A stretch of DNA of 64,000 nucleotides. It comes from an uncultured Sulfitobacter sp. Lineage in GTDB: Bacteria; Pseudomonadota; Alphaproteobacteria; Rhodobacterales; Rhodobacteraceae. The stretch's first letter is position 1. Each line of letters starts with the position of its first letter. Shown here one piece after another: positions 38,275-47,626 of the stretch. The notes beneath the pieces are model-generated. The model ran no database searches. It saw nothing but the letters and a program-made list of their open reading frames with translations, and was not told the DNA's origin. A program made the translations under genes and the position numbers. The stretch covers positions 369,008-433,007 of the forward strand of contig CAJJCJ010000006.1 in NCBI GenBank assembly GCA_905182645.1, in the 5' to 3' direction.

Positions 38275-38360
38275 GCCCAGATGGCGGAATGGTAGACGCG
38301 CTAGCTTCAGGTGCTAGTACTCGCAAGGGTGTGGAGGTTCGAGTCCTCTTCTGGGCACCA
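38275..38360 (+). tRNA. tRNA-Leu (anticodon CAG)
   Basis: The acceptor stem gcccaga pairs with tctgggc, CCA is encoded, the anticodon loop ttcaggt sits between ctagc and gctag giving CAG, there is a long variable arm as in class II tRNAs, and the T arm contains ggttcgagtcc. An integrase gene starts 173 bp downstream, so the 3' end is a likely attachment site. Confidence 0.95.
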
Positions 38361-38415
38361 AAATCTCTCGTAAATTACCAATAAACCAAGCAAATACAGT
38401 GGTATAGCTTCTCAC

Positions 38416-38451
38416 AGGACCACTTTTGGGACCGCTTTCGGGACCGCTTTG
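38416..38451. repeat. Three tandem 12-bp repeats between tRNA-Leu and the integrase
   Basis: aggaccactttt, gggaccgctttc and gggaccgctttg follow one another without gaps. The second and third differ only at the last base; the first is diverged. Position and spacing fit arm-type binding sites for the adjacent tyrosine integrase, though a role in its promoter is also possible. Confidence 0.6.
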
Positions 38452-38532
38452 TCAGGTTCGGGACTAAAATAGTCAGTCCTGAGAGGCTCTTTTGACTTGA
38501 ACTGGGGCACGCTAGGCGCAAACCTAACAACC

Positions 38533-39975
38533 ATGAGTGATGATGTGCCCCTACAACTCCCCCGCTATGTTTTTCGCCGGAGCAACGGCAGCTTTCGCTA
38601 TAAGAGGAACGTTCCAGAGCGCCTTAGACCCCTCATTGGAAAGGCCACCCTGTATCGCCAGCTCGGGGACAGCTACCGAGAGGCCATGCAGGCCCTGCCC
38701 CTGGTGCATGCCAGAATCGAAGCCTTGCTGAACGATGAGGCCGACAAGTCAGCCAGAGAACGCAGCTTAGAGATAATCCGTGGAGCGCTGGGCGATGAGG
38801 TCGCCGAGATGGTGCTGGCCGAGACTGTCCCTGAGTACTCTCCTATTGAGGATGCCCTGAATGAGCTGGGTAAAGACCTGCACAAACAAAAGATGCCAAC
38901 AGAAGTGGTCCAGCAGGTCTATACCGGCAAGCTGAAGCCTGACGTCCTGACCCTCGGCATGACCCTCGACCAGTATGAGGCCTACAAGTCAGACACCCCT
39001 AAGGCTGCCAGGGAGATTGGACAGCGGGTAGAACGGTTGCGCACAGACATGAAGAGCGTCTTCGGCAAGCAGAGGCTGAAGTACACGCCCCTGACAGACA
39101 TCACGAGACAGGATGCCAATGACCTGCGGGACCACTTGCTGAGCAGGGTCTCAGCCAACAGCGCCGTGAGAATGCTTGGTGTTGTGCGGACAGCCATCAA
39201 CCATGTGATTGTTGAGCACTCCCTGACCATCCCCAACGTCTTCACCAACCTCAAGATAAAGGGAGCTGGTGCTACAAAGCACGACAGGCTTCCCCTGAGT
39301 GATGACCAGGTGGTCACCCTAGAGACCGCCTTCTCAAGTGATGACACGGCTTGGGCCCTGTATGTCACCTTGCGTGATACTGGTGCGAGGGTCTCCGAAG
39401 TATCAGGCCTGAGGGTCAAAGACTGTGACCTAGGGCAACAGTGTCTCCATCTGACAGCCACCCCTTGGAGAAGCCTCAAGACCAACAACTCGGAGCGCTC
39501 TGTGCCACTCTCGCATACTGCTGCCGCAGCCCTGGCAAAGCTGGCCCAAGGTAAGGACCCGGAGGCACCCCTGTTTCCAAACTATGCCAAGGACCGAGGC
39601 GCTGACAGTTGCTCCGCCATGCTGATGAAGCGCCTTCGCTCAGTCATCACAGACAAGAAGCTGACAATGCACTCCCTGCGCCACCGCATGAAGGACAAGC
39701 TGAGAAACACCGGCTGTCCTGAGGCCATCTCCCTGGCCATCCTCGGGCACAGCACCAACACAGTGGCTGCCAACTATGGCTCAGGCTATGCCTTGGAGGT
39801 CATGCGGGAGCATTGGAGCGGGTCTGGGAGGAGTGATGGTGGAGTGGCGAGTGGTGGGTCTGAGCGGACCTTCGACCAAAGCGCAGCGAACGGCAGGAAA
39901 GAGCCCATTCTTACCGATGCTGCACGACGCACGCATGACCGTAAATCGCACAAATCTGCCGTTCGCAGTTCTTAG
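38533..39975 (+). CDS. Tyrosine recombinase (island integrase)
   Basis: It catalyses site-specific integration and excision of the island at tRNA-Leu. An N-terminal DUF6538-like segment (LQLPRYVFRRSNGSFRYKRN) and SAM-like core-binding domain precede the catalytic part: Arg in TGARVSEVSGL, Lys in LKTNNSERSVPL, HSLRHRMKDKLR, the second His in ILGHSTNTVAANYG and Tyr in GSGYALEV. I start at MSDDVPLQLP. The end is odd. Compared with the second copy at 52938 it lacks one A near 39813, so ...MREH runs into about 55 non-conserved residues instead of ending MERVWEE at 39836. The catalytic Tyr is upstream of this change, so activity may persist. Codon use differs from the flanking core genes. Confidence 0.88.
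   Translation: MSDDVPLQLPRYVFRRSNGSFRYKRNVPERLRPLIGKATLYRQLGDSYREAMQALPLVHARIEALLNDEADKSARERSLEIIRGALGDEVAEMVLAETVPEYSPIEDALNELGKDLHKQKMPTEVVQQVYTGKLKPDVLTLGMTLDQYEAYKSDTPKAAREIGQRVERLRTDMKSVFGKQRLKYTPLTDITRQDANDLRDHLLSRVSANSAVRMLGVVRTAINHVIVEHSLTIPNVFTNLKIKGAGATKHDRLPLSDDQVVTLETAFSSDDTAWALYVTLRDTGARVSEVSGLRVKDCDLGQQCLHLTATPWRSLKTNNSERSVPLSHTAAAALAKLAQGKDPEAPLFPNYAKDRGADSCSAMLMKRLRSVITDKKLTMHSLRHRMKDKLRNTGCPEAISLAILGHSTNTVAANYGSGYALEVMREHWSGSGRSDGGVASGGSERTFDQSAANGRKEPILTDAARRTHDRKSHKSAVRSS
39886..39966. repeat. Long inverted repeat between the convergent integrase and hyuB genes
   Basis: Arms gcgaacggcag and ctgccgttcgc are perfect complements separated by 59 bases. They lie inside the frameshifted integrase tail and before the hyuB stop. 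This may be a repeated intergenic element or a two-way terminator. Confidence 0.5.
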
Positions 39976-39995
39976 CATGGAAATAGTATGAGCCG

Positions 39996-41549
39996 TTAAG
40001 GCGCTTGCCTGCTGCCTCCAAAAGCGGTTTCAATTTCGACTACATCGCCCTGACCAAGCGCTATGTCGCTGGCAAAATGATAGGTATCGATTGTACCATC
40101 AGTACGGCTAATTCGAAGGCAATTTCTTCCACCACTCGAACCGTTTCTTACGGACCAAACAGGAACGTTGGCATGTGAATACCCCACAGAAAGGACAGCT
40201 GAGTTTCGCAATGAATAGGAAATGCGAACGCCTGCGCCACCTGATAATTCACCCTTAATTCTAGGGCCAAAGAACAGCGCTTTTTCTAAGACATCAAAAC
40301 CATAGCGGGCTTCAGCTATCTCGACGGGACAGTTGAATGTATCGCCGTGGTTGGTAGAGAACATAGCGTTTTGACCAGCGCGTTTTGAGGTCGCGCCCCA
40401 GCCGCCCATCTGTGGTTCAACCATCGCATAGCGACGCCCTGTGTCGGGATGCTGCCCCGCGATGACGGTTCCGAAGATTGATGCGAAGTGCCCTGCAGGA
40501 AGCAAATCGGGCATTGCCTCGGCCAGTCCATGCCACAACATATCAACCAGCTTCATCCGTGTTTCGAAATAGTAGGCGTGCGCAGCAGTTGGACCTGCAT
40601 GGAATAGAGTTCCCGGTGTCGTGAGAACCTCCAAAGGCGCAAATGAGCCCGCATTGGCAAAACGATCATTGTCTACGAGTGCCTTGTAAAAGACCTGACA
40701 GGCGACGAAAGCCCCATCACGGCTGAGATTGTATGGCCCTGCAGCCTCTGCCGGCGCATCCCTTAAATCGATGGTCATTCGCTCATCTGTAATCGTGATT
40801 GATGCCTTCCAAAGCGTTCCATCGTCTTGCTCTTCCACGAACGAAAAGTGACCAGACTGCAGTGCACGTAGCCCAGCCACCGCCCGCTGCTCTCCGGTCT
40901 TACGTGCTGTAGTGATCGCGACCTGCAATGCATCCGCTCCGAATCCATCGCAGAGCTGAACGATGGTCGTTGCTGCACGACGTCCGGCAGACACCTGCGC
41001 CCAAAGATCGCCGCGTACAAAGTCTGGAAGGCGGCTGTTCTTGGTGATGATATCGACCACAGCTTCATTGCGTACACCTGCGTTAAAAAGGCGAACCATC
41101 GGCAAGCGTAAACCTTCGGCTACTATCTCAGTTGTTTTGGTCGACATCGATCCCGGCGTGCGCCCGCCAATGTCCCCCCAATGTGCAATGGACGCGACCC
41201 ATGCAACGCAGGAGCCATTCGAAAAAACGGGTTGTGCCACGACGACATCGTTCAGATGTGTTACACCGCCATAGTTTGGATCGTTGGTGAGAAAGACATC
41301 ACCGTCGACAATTGTATCCTCCATTTTTGCGATAATCGCCTGAACGGATTTGTCTAGAACACCAATAAATGACGGGATACCTGCACCAGAACTTACCAAT
41401 TGCCCGTGTGCGTCCAAGACGCCGGTTCCGACATCAAGGACTTCGTAGATAATTGGGCTCATTGCAGTTTTGCGTAGCACTTCGAACATTTCGACGGCAG
41501 CTGCATCTAACCCCTGTGAAATGACGTCTAAGGTGAAACGATCAGCCAT
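39996..41549 (-). CDS. Hydantoinase/oxoprolinase subunit B, second copy
   Basis: A HyuB-family subunit: EMFEVLRKTAMSPIIYEVLD, SSGAGIPSFIGVLDKSVQAI and DVFLTNDPNYGGVTHLNDVV are the family signature, and HWGDIGGRTPGSMS follows. I start at MADRFTLDVI, overlapping the M24 peptidase stop by 8 bases; the 47 extra residues in the ORF track lie inside that gene. 517 residues, shorter at the C end than the first copy. With HyuA it opens cyclic amides using ATP. It is last in the operon. Confidence 0.85.
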   Translation of the reverse strand: MADRFTLDVISQGLDAAAVEMFEVLRKTAMSPIIYEVLDVGTGVLDAHGQLVSSGAGIPSFIGVLDKSVQAIIAKMEDTIVDGDVFLTNDPNYGGVTHLNDVVVAQPVFSNGSCVAWVASIAHWGDIGGRTPGSMSTKTTEIVAEGLRLPMVRLFNAGVRNEAVVDIITKNSRLPDFVRGDLWAQVSAGRRAATTIVQLCDGFGADALQVAITTARKTGEQRAVAGLRALQSGHFSFVEEQDDGTLWKASITITDERMTIDLRDAPAEAAGPYNLSRDGAFVACQVFYKALVDNDRFANAGSFAPLEVLTTPGTLFHAGPTAAHAYYFETRMKLVDMLWHGLAEAMPDLLPAGHFASIFGTVIAGQHPDTGRRYAMVEPQMGGWGATSKRAGQNAMFSTNHGDTFNCPVEIAEARYGFDVLEKALFFGPRIKGELSGGAGVRISYSLRNSAVLSVGYSHANVPVWSVRNGSSGGRNCLRISRTDGTIDTYHFASDIALGQGDVVEIETAFGGSRQAP

Positions 41550-42627
41550 TGATAACTTCAAGAGCGCGCGGGAGGTCCGACAGGATTTCGGGACCATAGG
41601 CACGCAAAATAACAATGTCTTCAAGGCGGATACCAAACCGTCCCGGAAGATAGATGCCTGGTTCGATTGAGAACACCATGCCTTCCTCAAGAACAGTTTG
41701 AGACGTTGCGGTGAGGTAGGGAGTTTCGTGAATTTCTACGCCCATGCCGTGTCCCGTGCGATGCATAAAGTACTCACCATAGCCCGCTTGGGTGATGACA
41801 TCCCGCGCCGCATCATCGACCACATGTGCCTTCACCCCCGGTTTGGCGACTGCCATTGCCGCTTGCACAGCAGCCTCAACTACGGCGTGGACTTCGACGT
41901 AGCCTTCGGGCGGTGTACCGATTCCAGCCATACGGGTCATATCGCTGGAATAGCCATCTTTGCCGCCTCCGATGTCCATGACCACAGCGTCACCGCTTTG
42001 CAAAATAGTCTCGCCGGTGTGGTGGTGTGGGAAGGCACCGTTGCCGCCCGCCCCGACGATCGCGAACAACGGGGTCACGCCTTGGGATTTGAAACTGTCG
42101 TGGATGATTTCCGCAACTTGCACTTCGGTCATGCCAATTTTCATCGCGGACCAAGCCGCTTTCATCGCGATGTCTGCCGACACAGCGTTACGCTTGAGTT
42201 TTCGATATTCATCCATATCTTTACGCATACGCAATGCGCCAACGGTGGTTGCCGTAAACTGACGTTTCGCGTCTGGCAAGGCATCTTGCACTAGCCCCGC
42301 GAAATCCGCCCGCATGGTTTCGTCGAGTGCAATGTTTTTTACAGGCGTAGAACCACAGGCTTGCAGTAATTTGGCAAATGCAGCATCTGGCCCATCTGCG
42401 TCGCTCCAAGTGTGGAACGGCAGATCAGTTTGAGTACGCGCACTTTCAGCCTCGAGTGAGGGCATTAAAAAGCCTGCGTAACCTTGGGTGACACATAATA
42501 GTAAGGGGCGTTCATCGCCGTGTGGCCGCACATCTAACAACCATGCCAGATGCGCGTTTGGCCCCAGTGCAACAAGATCAACGTCTTGTTCGACCATGGT
42601 TTGACGAAGGCGGTCAAGACGGGTCAT
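41542..42627 (-). CDS. M24-family metallopeptidase (Xaa-Pro dipeptidase-like)
   Basis: A creatinase-like N domain is followed by a pita-bread catalytic domain with the five metal ligands in VMDIGGGKDGYSSDMTRMAG (two Asp), HRTGHGMGVEIHE (His), FSIEPGIYLPGRFGIRLED (two Glu). 361 residues. Family members cleave N-terminal bonds next to proline or hydrolyse creatine-like amides. Placed between two hyuB genes it probably cleaves the ring-opened product. ATGA overlaps couple it to the first hyuB. Confidence 0.87.
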   Translation of the reverse strand: MTRLDRLRQTMVEQDVDLVALGPNAHLAWLLDVRPHGDERPLLLCVTQGYAGFLMPSLEAESARTQTDLPFHTWSDADGPDAAFAKLLQACGSTPVKNIALDETMRADFAGLVQDALPDAKRQFTATTVGALRMRKDMDEYRKLKRNAVSADIAMKAAWSAMKIGMTEVQVAEIIHDSFKSQGVTPLFAIVGAGGNGAFPHHHTGETILQSGDAVVMDIGGGKDGYSSDMTRMAGIGTPPEGYVEVHAVVEAAVQAAMAVAKPGVKAHVVDDAARDVITQAGYGEYFMHRTGHGMGVEIHETPYLTATSQTVLEEGMVFSIEPGIYLPGRFGIRLEDIVILRAYGPEILSDLPRALEVING

Positions 42628-44279
42628 TTTGATGCTTCCTCATATCCATGGATTTCACGGGCGCGGTCTGGTGTGACAAAGCCGTTTTTAATGTCCATTT
42701 CCACCGCCTTGGGATCACGCTTCTTTGGGTCGCCAAATCCCGCGCCCGAAGATGTAATCACCCGCACAACGTCGTCTGTGGTCAGCCCAAGGCCCGAGAC
42801 AAAAGCGTAATGTTCTGTTTCGCCTGTAACTTTATCAACCTCAACGAAATTACCAGACCCTTCCTCACCACCGTTCAGTGACCACGGTTTCACTACGGAA
42901 CGGGTATAGCCAGCAGTCAAAAAACCACTTTGCGTTCGGATGCGGTATTCAAGTACCAATCCGCGTCCACCGTTGAATTCACCTTCGCCACCCGGGGCGG
43001 TGTTAAGTGCCATCCTATCAATGAACAGCCCGTTGCGGGCCTCAGAGATTTCGGCAGGTGTATTGTAGGTTTCACCATGAAAGCCCGAGAAAATGCAGGG
43101 GTTGCCATCACGGCCTTCCCACGCGCCCCAGCCACCGATTTGCGGTTCAATAATCGTGTATTGGCGCCCTGTATCGGGGTGGATACCACCCACGAATGTT
43201 CCGCAGATAGAACTAAAATGCCCTGCAGGTAGGCGTTCAGGCACGTGCGGTGCCATGCAACGCCAGATCAGATCATAAACCCGGACTTCCGTTTCAAAAT
43301 AAAATCCGATGGCGGCGGGTTCTTTCGCGTGGAAAACAGTACCCTCTGTAGTCAAAACTTTTAGGGGTCGGAACGATCCTTCATTGGCGGGCGTGTCTGG
43401 ATCGGTCACGGATTTGAATAGCATTTGCGCACAAACGATTGTTCCGTCGCGGCTTGTATTCGTGCAACCAACATCCTGATCAGGATTGTCGCGAAGGTCG
43501 ACGATGAATTCGTCATCTGTGATCGTGATCTTTACGTTGTATATGCGACCGTCATCCTGGGGTTCTGACAGTTCGAACGTACCTTTTGGCAATTTGGCCA
43601 GCTCAGCGCGGGCGGTCTTTTCACCAAAGTCCATAAAGCTGTCCATCGCCGCCTTGAATGTGGATGGCGTGTATTTGGCAGACAGTTCTTCTAGACGTTT
43701 GGCCCCAATCCGTACTGCAGCGATCGCGGCCCACACATCACCCAATAAGAAATCAGGCATTCGACTGTTACAGGTAATGATATCCATTACCGCTTGATCA
43801 GTCACACCTTCGCGGATCAGTTTGACCGCTGGCAAACGCAACCCTTCTTGGAAAATTTCGGTAGCATCCCCAGACAATGACCCAGGTGCCATTCCACCTA
43901 CATCAGAGTTATGCGCAATATTGGCGGTCCACGCGATGATCGCACCGTCTGCAAATACCGGCATTGCCAATACAAGATCATTCAGGTGCGTCACCCCGCC
44001 ATGCCAAGGATCGTTGGTGATGAAAACATCGTTTGGTCTGATGTCATCGCCAAACTTAGACAGAATAAACTGAACTGATTTGTCCAAGACCCCGATGAAC
44101 GCAGGTATGCCCGCGCCAGAGGATGCAATCCGTCCCTGTGCGTCGGTGATCCCAGTACCCATATCAAGCACCTCATAGATGATCGACGACATGGCCGTTT
44201 TACGCATTGCAGCGAACATTTCGTCCGAGGTGGCTTGGAGCGAGTTTTGGATGATTTCGAGTGTGATTGGATCGCTCAT
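42624..44279 (-). CDS. hyuB: Hydantoinase/oxoprolinase subunit B, first copy
   Basis: Full HyuB of 551 residues: DEMFAAMRKTAMSSIIYEVL, ASSGAGIPAFIGVLDKSVQF, NDPWHGGVTHLNDLVLA and IEPQIGGWGAWEGRDGNPCI. It starts within the hyuA stop (ATGA), so A and B are made in step and probably form the heteromeric ATP-dependent amidohydrolase. It is clearly related to the copy at 39996 but much diverged, so the two may favour different substrates. Confidence 0.9.
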   Translation of the reverse strand: MSDPITLEIIQNSLQATSDEMFAAMRKTAMSSIIYEVLDMGTGITDAQGRIASSGAGIPAFIGVLDKSVQFILSKFGDDIRPNDVFITNDPWHGGVTHLNDLVLAMPVFADGAIIAWTANIAHNSDVGGMAPGSLSGDATEIFQEGLRLPAVKLIREGVTDQAVMDIITCNSRMPDFLLGDVWAAIAAVRIGAKRLEELSAKYTPSTFKAAMDSFMDFGEKTARAELAKLPKGTFELSEPQDDGRIYNVKITITDDEFIVDLRDNPDQDVGCTNTSRDGTIVCAQMLFKSVTDPDTPANEGSFRPLKVLTTEGTVFHAKEPAAIGFYFETEVRVYDLIWRCMAPHVPERLPAGHFSSICGTFVGGIHPDTGRQYTIIEPQIGGWGAWEGRDGNPCIFSGFHGETYNTPAEISEARNGLFIDRMALNTAPGGEGEFNGGRGLVLEYRIRTQSGFLTAGYTRSVVKPWSLNGGEEGSGNFVEVDKVTGETEHYAFVSGLGLTTDDVVRVITSSGAGFGDPKKRDPKAVEMDIKNGFVTPDRAREIHGYEEASK

Positions 44280-46345
44280 GACTGACCCTCCAACAAGATA
44301 TGGATGTTGTGGTAGGCATCGATGGATACCGTGTTGTTGGGATGGATCACCACCGTCGTTCCAGGATCTTCGATGATTGCAGGCCCGTTGAACGCCATGC
44401 CTGCGCGCAGCTTTTCGCCGTCATAGATCGTGGCGGAATGTTTGCCTTCGAGCGCGTAATCGACGTCGCGCGTGCCTTTAACGGCTACGCTTGCATCGGC
44501 GTCACCCAAAGGTGCTGGAACCATTTCTAACTTGCCGACCTCGGCGCGGGCAACAAGGTGAATGCCGACCATTTCGACAGGTGCATCAAGACGGTATGTA
44601 TATTCGCGCTCATAAGCGCCATGAAAATCGTCGGCGATTTTTGACAGTGCACCATCCGTAACCGTGCCATCCAGCAAGACCTCGGTTGTGTGTTCTTGGT
44701 TTTGATACCGGAATTTTCCATAGCGCAGGAACGTCAGTTTAGCAGGATCAACACCTTCCGCTTTGAATGTCGCACGAGCCTCGGCTTCGGCTTTTGCAAA
44801 CACGCCTTCGATGCCCATGGCAGACCCTTCAGATAGATCAGCAAGTTGCGTCACGAAATAGTCGCGACGCAGGTCAGACATCATCATGCCCCATGCAGAA
44901 AAAACCGATGCAGCAGCCGGTACGACGACCTTTTTGACCTGTAGTTCTTGGCCCAAAGCCACAGCATGCATCGCACCGCCACCGCCGAACGCAAGCAAGG
45001 TAAAGTCACGCGTGTCGTGGCCACGATTGAGCGACACAAGTTTCAGAGCGTTGACCATATTGTTGTTGGCGATGCGCACGATTCCTTGGGCGGCTTCATC
45101 CGTAGACACGCCAAGTTTGTCACCGATCGCCTTCAACGCATTGCCTGCGCTGTCCATGTCCGCATCGATAGCACCGCCACAGAAATAATCTTTGTTGATA
45201 CGGCCAAGCCAAAGGTTAGCATCTGTCGTCGTCGCATTTGTCCCGCCTTTGCCGTAGGCCGCAGGGCCGGGCAACGCGCCAGCCGATTGTGGACCGACGT
45301 GCAATTTATCGAAATCATCGACCCACGCGATAGACCCACCACCATTGCCAATTTCAACCAAATCGACGACAGGCACCATGATCGGATACCCCGCCGATTT
45401 GCGTGACCGTTCGATCCAATAGTCAGTCATGATGCGGACCTCGCCGCCCTCGATCAGGGAACACTTCGCAGTGGTGCCACCGATGTCGAGCGCAAGAATG
45501 TCAGGTTCGTCGATCAATTTTCCCAGCTCGGCAGCGCCCCAAAATCCTGAGGCAGGGCCGCTTTCGACCATCGTAATTGGTACGGCAGATGTCGCAGCAA
45601 GGCTGTCTACACCACAGTTCGATTGCATGATGTAGGGGCTTTGCGGCAGTCCTTGGGCGCGCAGGCTGTCGTCAAGATTGCCCAAGTAACGCGCCGCAAC
45701 GGGTTGCACATAAGCCGACAGAACGGCGGTATTGGACCGCTCGTATTCCCGCCATTCGCGGGTGATTTGATGGCTCGCCACAATCGATACGTCAGGCCAA
45801 AGGCGTTGAACTTCGGCCAAGACGGCCTCTTCGTGGGCGGTGTTCGCGTAAGAATGCAGCAGAGAAATCGCCACGGCCTGCACGCCTTCAGCGCGGAAAT
45901 GAGTGACGATGTCGGAGACACCGGACAGATCAAGCGGAATTCGCTCTGTACCTAGATAGGTCATGCGACCGGGAACCTCAGTACGCAGGTAGCGTGGTAC
46001 AAATGGTTCTGGTTTTTCATAGTGTAGGTTGAAGAAATCAGGACGGTTGCCGCGTGCGATTTCGATGGTGTCGCGAAAGCCTTCAGTTGTGATCAGGCCA
46101 ACAGTGACGCCTTTGCGCTCCGTCAGCGCATTGATGACAACTGTGGTGCCGTGGACCATGAAATCTACGTCTTTAGGATCGATGCCACCTTTAGCCATCA
46201 CATTCAGCACGCCGGTTTCAAAGTTGGGTGGTGTAGTGTCAGACTTGGCCGTTGTGATTTTCATCCCTTCTGGGCCCGTTTCAATAGCGACCAGATCGGT
46301 GAAGGTGCCGCCAACGTCCGTGGCAATGCGTTTGGTGGTTGTCAT
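44276..46345 (-). CDS. hyuA: Hydantoinase/oxoprolinase subunit A
   Basis: The actin-like ATPase subunit: RIATDVGGTFTDLVAIE at the N terminus, VMVHGTTVVINALTERKG and LALDIGGTTAKCSLIEGG for phosphate binding, and a C-terminal domain ending FNGPAIIEDPGTTVVIHPNN. I use the ATG of MTTTKRIATD next to the GAF gene's stop, giving 689 residues. It is distinct from the orphan HyuA at 5132. Confidence 0.9.
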   Translation of the reverse strand: MTTTKRIATDVGGTFTDLVAIETGPEGMKITTAKSDTTPPNFETGVLNVMAKGGIDPKDVDFMVHGTTVVINALTERKGVTVGLITTEGFRDTIEIARGNRPDFFNLHYEKPEPFVPRYLRTEVPGRMTYLGTERIPLDLSGVSDIVTHFRAEGVQAVAISLLHSYANTAHEEAVLAEVQRLWPDVSIVASHQITREWREYERSNTAVLSAYVQPVAARYLGNLDDSLRAQGLPQSPYIMQSNCGVDSLAATSAVPITMVESGPASGFWGAAELGKLIDEPDILALDIGGTTAKCSLIEGGEVRIMTDYWIERSRKSAGYPIMVPVVDLVEIGNGGGSIAWVDDFDKLHVGPQSAGALPGPAAYGKGGTNATTTDANLWLGRINKDYFCGGAIDADMDSAGNALKAIGDKLGVSTDEAAQGIVRIANNNMVNALKLVSLNRGHDTRDFTLLAFGGGGAMHAVALGQELQVKKVVVPAAASVFSAWGMMMSDLRRDYFVTQLADLSEGSAMGIEGVFAKAEAEARATFKAEGVDPAKLTFLRYGKFRYQNQEHTTEVLLDGTVTDGALSKIADDFHGAYEREYTYRLDAPVEMVGIHLVARAEVGKLEMVPAPLGDADASVAVKGTRDVDYALEGKHSATIYDGEKLRAGMAFNGPAIIEDPGTTVVIHPNNTVSIDAYHNIHILLEGQS

Positions 46346-46346
46346 A

Positions 46347-46832
46347 TCAATTGGCCTCTTTCTTAAGGTATGCTTCAAGCAGGAACGCCAAAGCGCCTGC
46401 CTGTTTTAGGCTTTCAGCTGCTCCAACACGCTCAGGCGTAAAGTGCCCGGCATCGTGTAAGCAATTGAGTGTTCCAATCACCCGCTCGTTCACGACAATC
46501 GGAAGATTCATGCAGCTTTCACAACCCAAGGATTGGATCAGTTCATGATCGGGGAAAACGGCTGCGATCTCTTCGATAGAATTGGCAACGAATGTCTCAT
46601 GTCGGCCTTGGACTTGTTCCGTCCATGAATTGTCTTGGATTGGTTTTTCGCCACTGGTGGCATAGGCATCTGGCATGTTGGAGTAGTTGCGCCGCGCCAC
46701 ACCGCGCACGTTATCCACTTCCATGAGGGTAAATAGCTTTACACCGATGGTTTTATCAACCAACTCTTCGAGCGCTTTGAAAGTGGCCATCGGTTGATCT
46801 GTCGATGCTATGGCTTTGGTGAAGTCGGTCAT
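46347..46832 (-). CDS. GAF-domain protein
   Basis: A single GAF domain of 161 residues: FKALEELVDKTIGVKLFTLM, SWTEQVQGRHETFVANSIEE and CESCMNLPIVVNERVIGTLN. Such stand-alone GAF proteins are common beside hyuAB and peptide ABC genes in alphaproteobacteria and may bind the substrate or act as a small-molecule sensor or redox enzyme (compare fRMsr, but the Cys pattern is not clearly the same). It is coupled by 4 bp to the ABC ATPase. Confidence 0.75.
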   Translation of the reverse strand: MTDFTKAIASTDQPMATFKALEELVDKTIGVKLFTLMEVDNVRGVARRNYSNMPDAYATSGEKPIQDNSWTEQVQGRHETFVANSIEEIAAVFPDHELIQSLGCESCMNLPIVVNERVIGTLNCLHDAGHFTPERVGAAESLKQAGALAFLLEAYLKKEAN

Positions 46833-47626
46833 ACGCCCTCCGCAAGTTTGTTTCTGAGATTAAGTTCTGCCGCGTCAACGACGGGCACTGCGCCAATCAA
46901 TTGACGGGTATAAGCGGCCTTTGGAGCCGAGAATATTTGCGAAGTTTCGCCAAGTTCGACCAATTGGCCGGATTGGAAGACTGCGACGCGATCTGCAACG
47001 TTGCGGACAACGGCCAGATCATGCGTGATGAAAATGTAGGTGAGCCCATGCTTGGCTCGCAAGTCATTAAGAAGAAGCAAAACGCGTGCCTGAACCAACA
47101 CATCCAGTGCTGATGTCGGTTCATCCAAGACCAGCAGGCGCGGATCACAGGCCAGTGCACGCGCAATGCTAACCCGCTGGCGTTGTCCACCCGACAGGGA
47201 TGCAGGGGCGCGAGTACGCATATTGCCAGGAAGGCCAACGGCGTCTAATGCAGCCTCGACGGCTGTCCACCGTCCGGATTTTTTACCAATGTCATAAACG
47301 TCCAATCCCAATCGTACCGACGCCCCGATGGAGCGTTTGGGATTAAGCGACGATAAGGGGTTTTGCTGAACTAGTTGAATGCGGCGGCGTTGCTTGGCGC
47401 TGCGCTTGGCGGACAGGGTTTGTCTATCAAATGCAATCTCGCCCGATGTCGCTGCCAATATCCCAAGGATCATGTTGGCAATCGTGGTTTTGCCAGATCC
47501 ACTTTCGCCAACAATGGCGAGGCATTCACCAGCCTGCACATTCAGCGAAACATCACTGACCGCATGAACGGGACCCGTGGGTGTTTCAAATGTCTTCGTC
47601 AAACCGTTAAGTGCAAGAAGCGTCAT
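46829..47626 (-). CDS. Peptide ABC transporter ATP-binding protein, DppF/OppF type
   Basis: Walker A GESGSGKTT, signature LSGGQRQRVSIARALA and Walker B LLVLDEPTSALD are intact over 265 residues. The RRRIQLVQQNPLSSLNPKRS segment is typical of the second ATPase of peptide/opine importers. It works with the DppD-like ATPase encoded just upstream (4-bp overlap). Confidence 0.88.
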   Translation of the reverse strand: MTLLALNGLTKTFETPTGPVHAVSDVSLNVQAGECLAIVGESGSGKTTIANMILGILAATSGEIAFDRQTLSAKRSAKQRRRIQLVQQNPLSSLNPKRSIGASVRLGLDVYDIGKKSGRWTAVEAALDAVGLPGNMRTRAPASLSGGQRQRVSIARALACDPRLLVLDEPTSALDVLVQARVLLLLNDLRAKHGLTYIFITHDLAVVRNVADRVAVFQSGQLVELGETSQIFSAPKAAYTRQLIGAVPVVDAAELNLRNKLAEGV

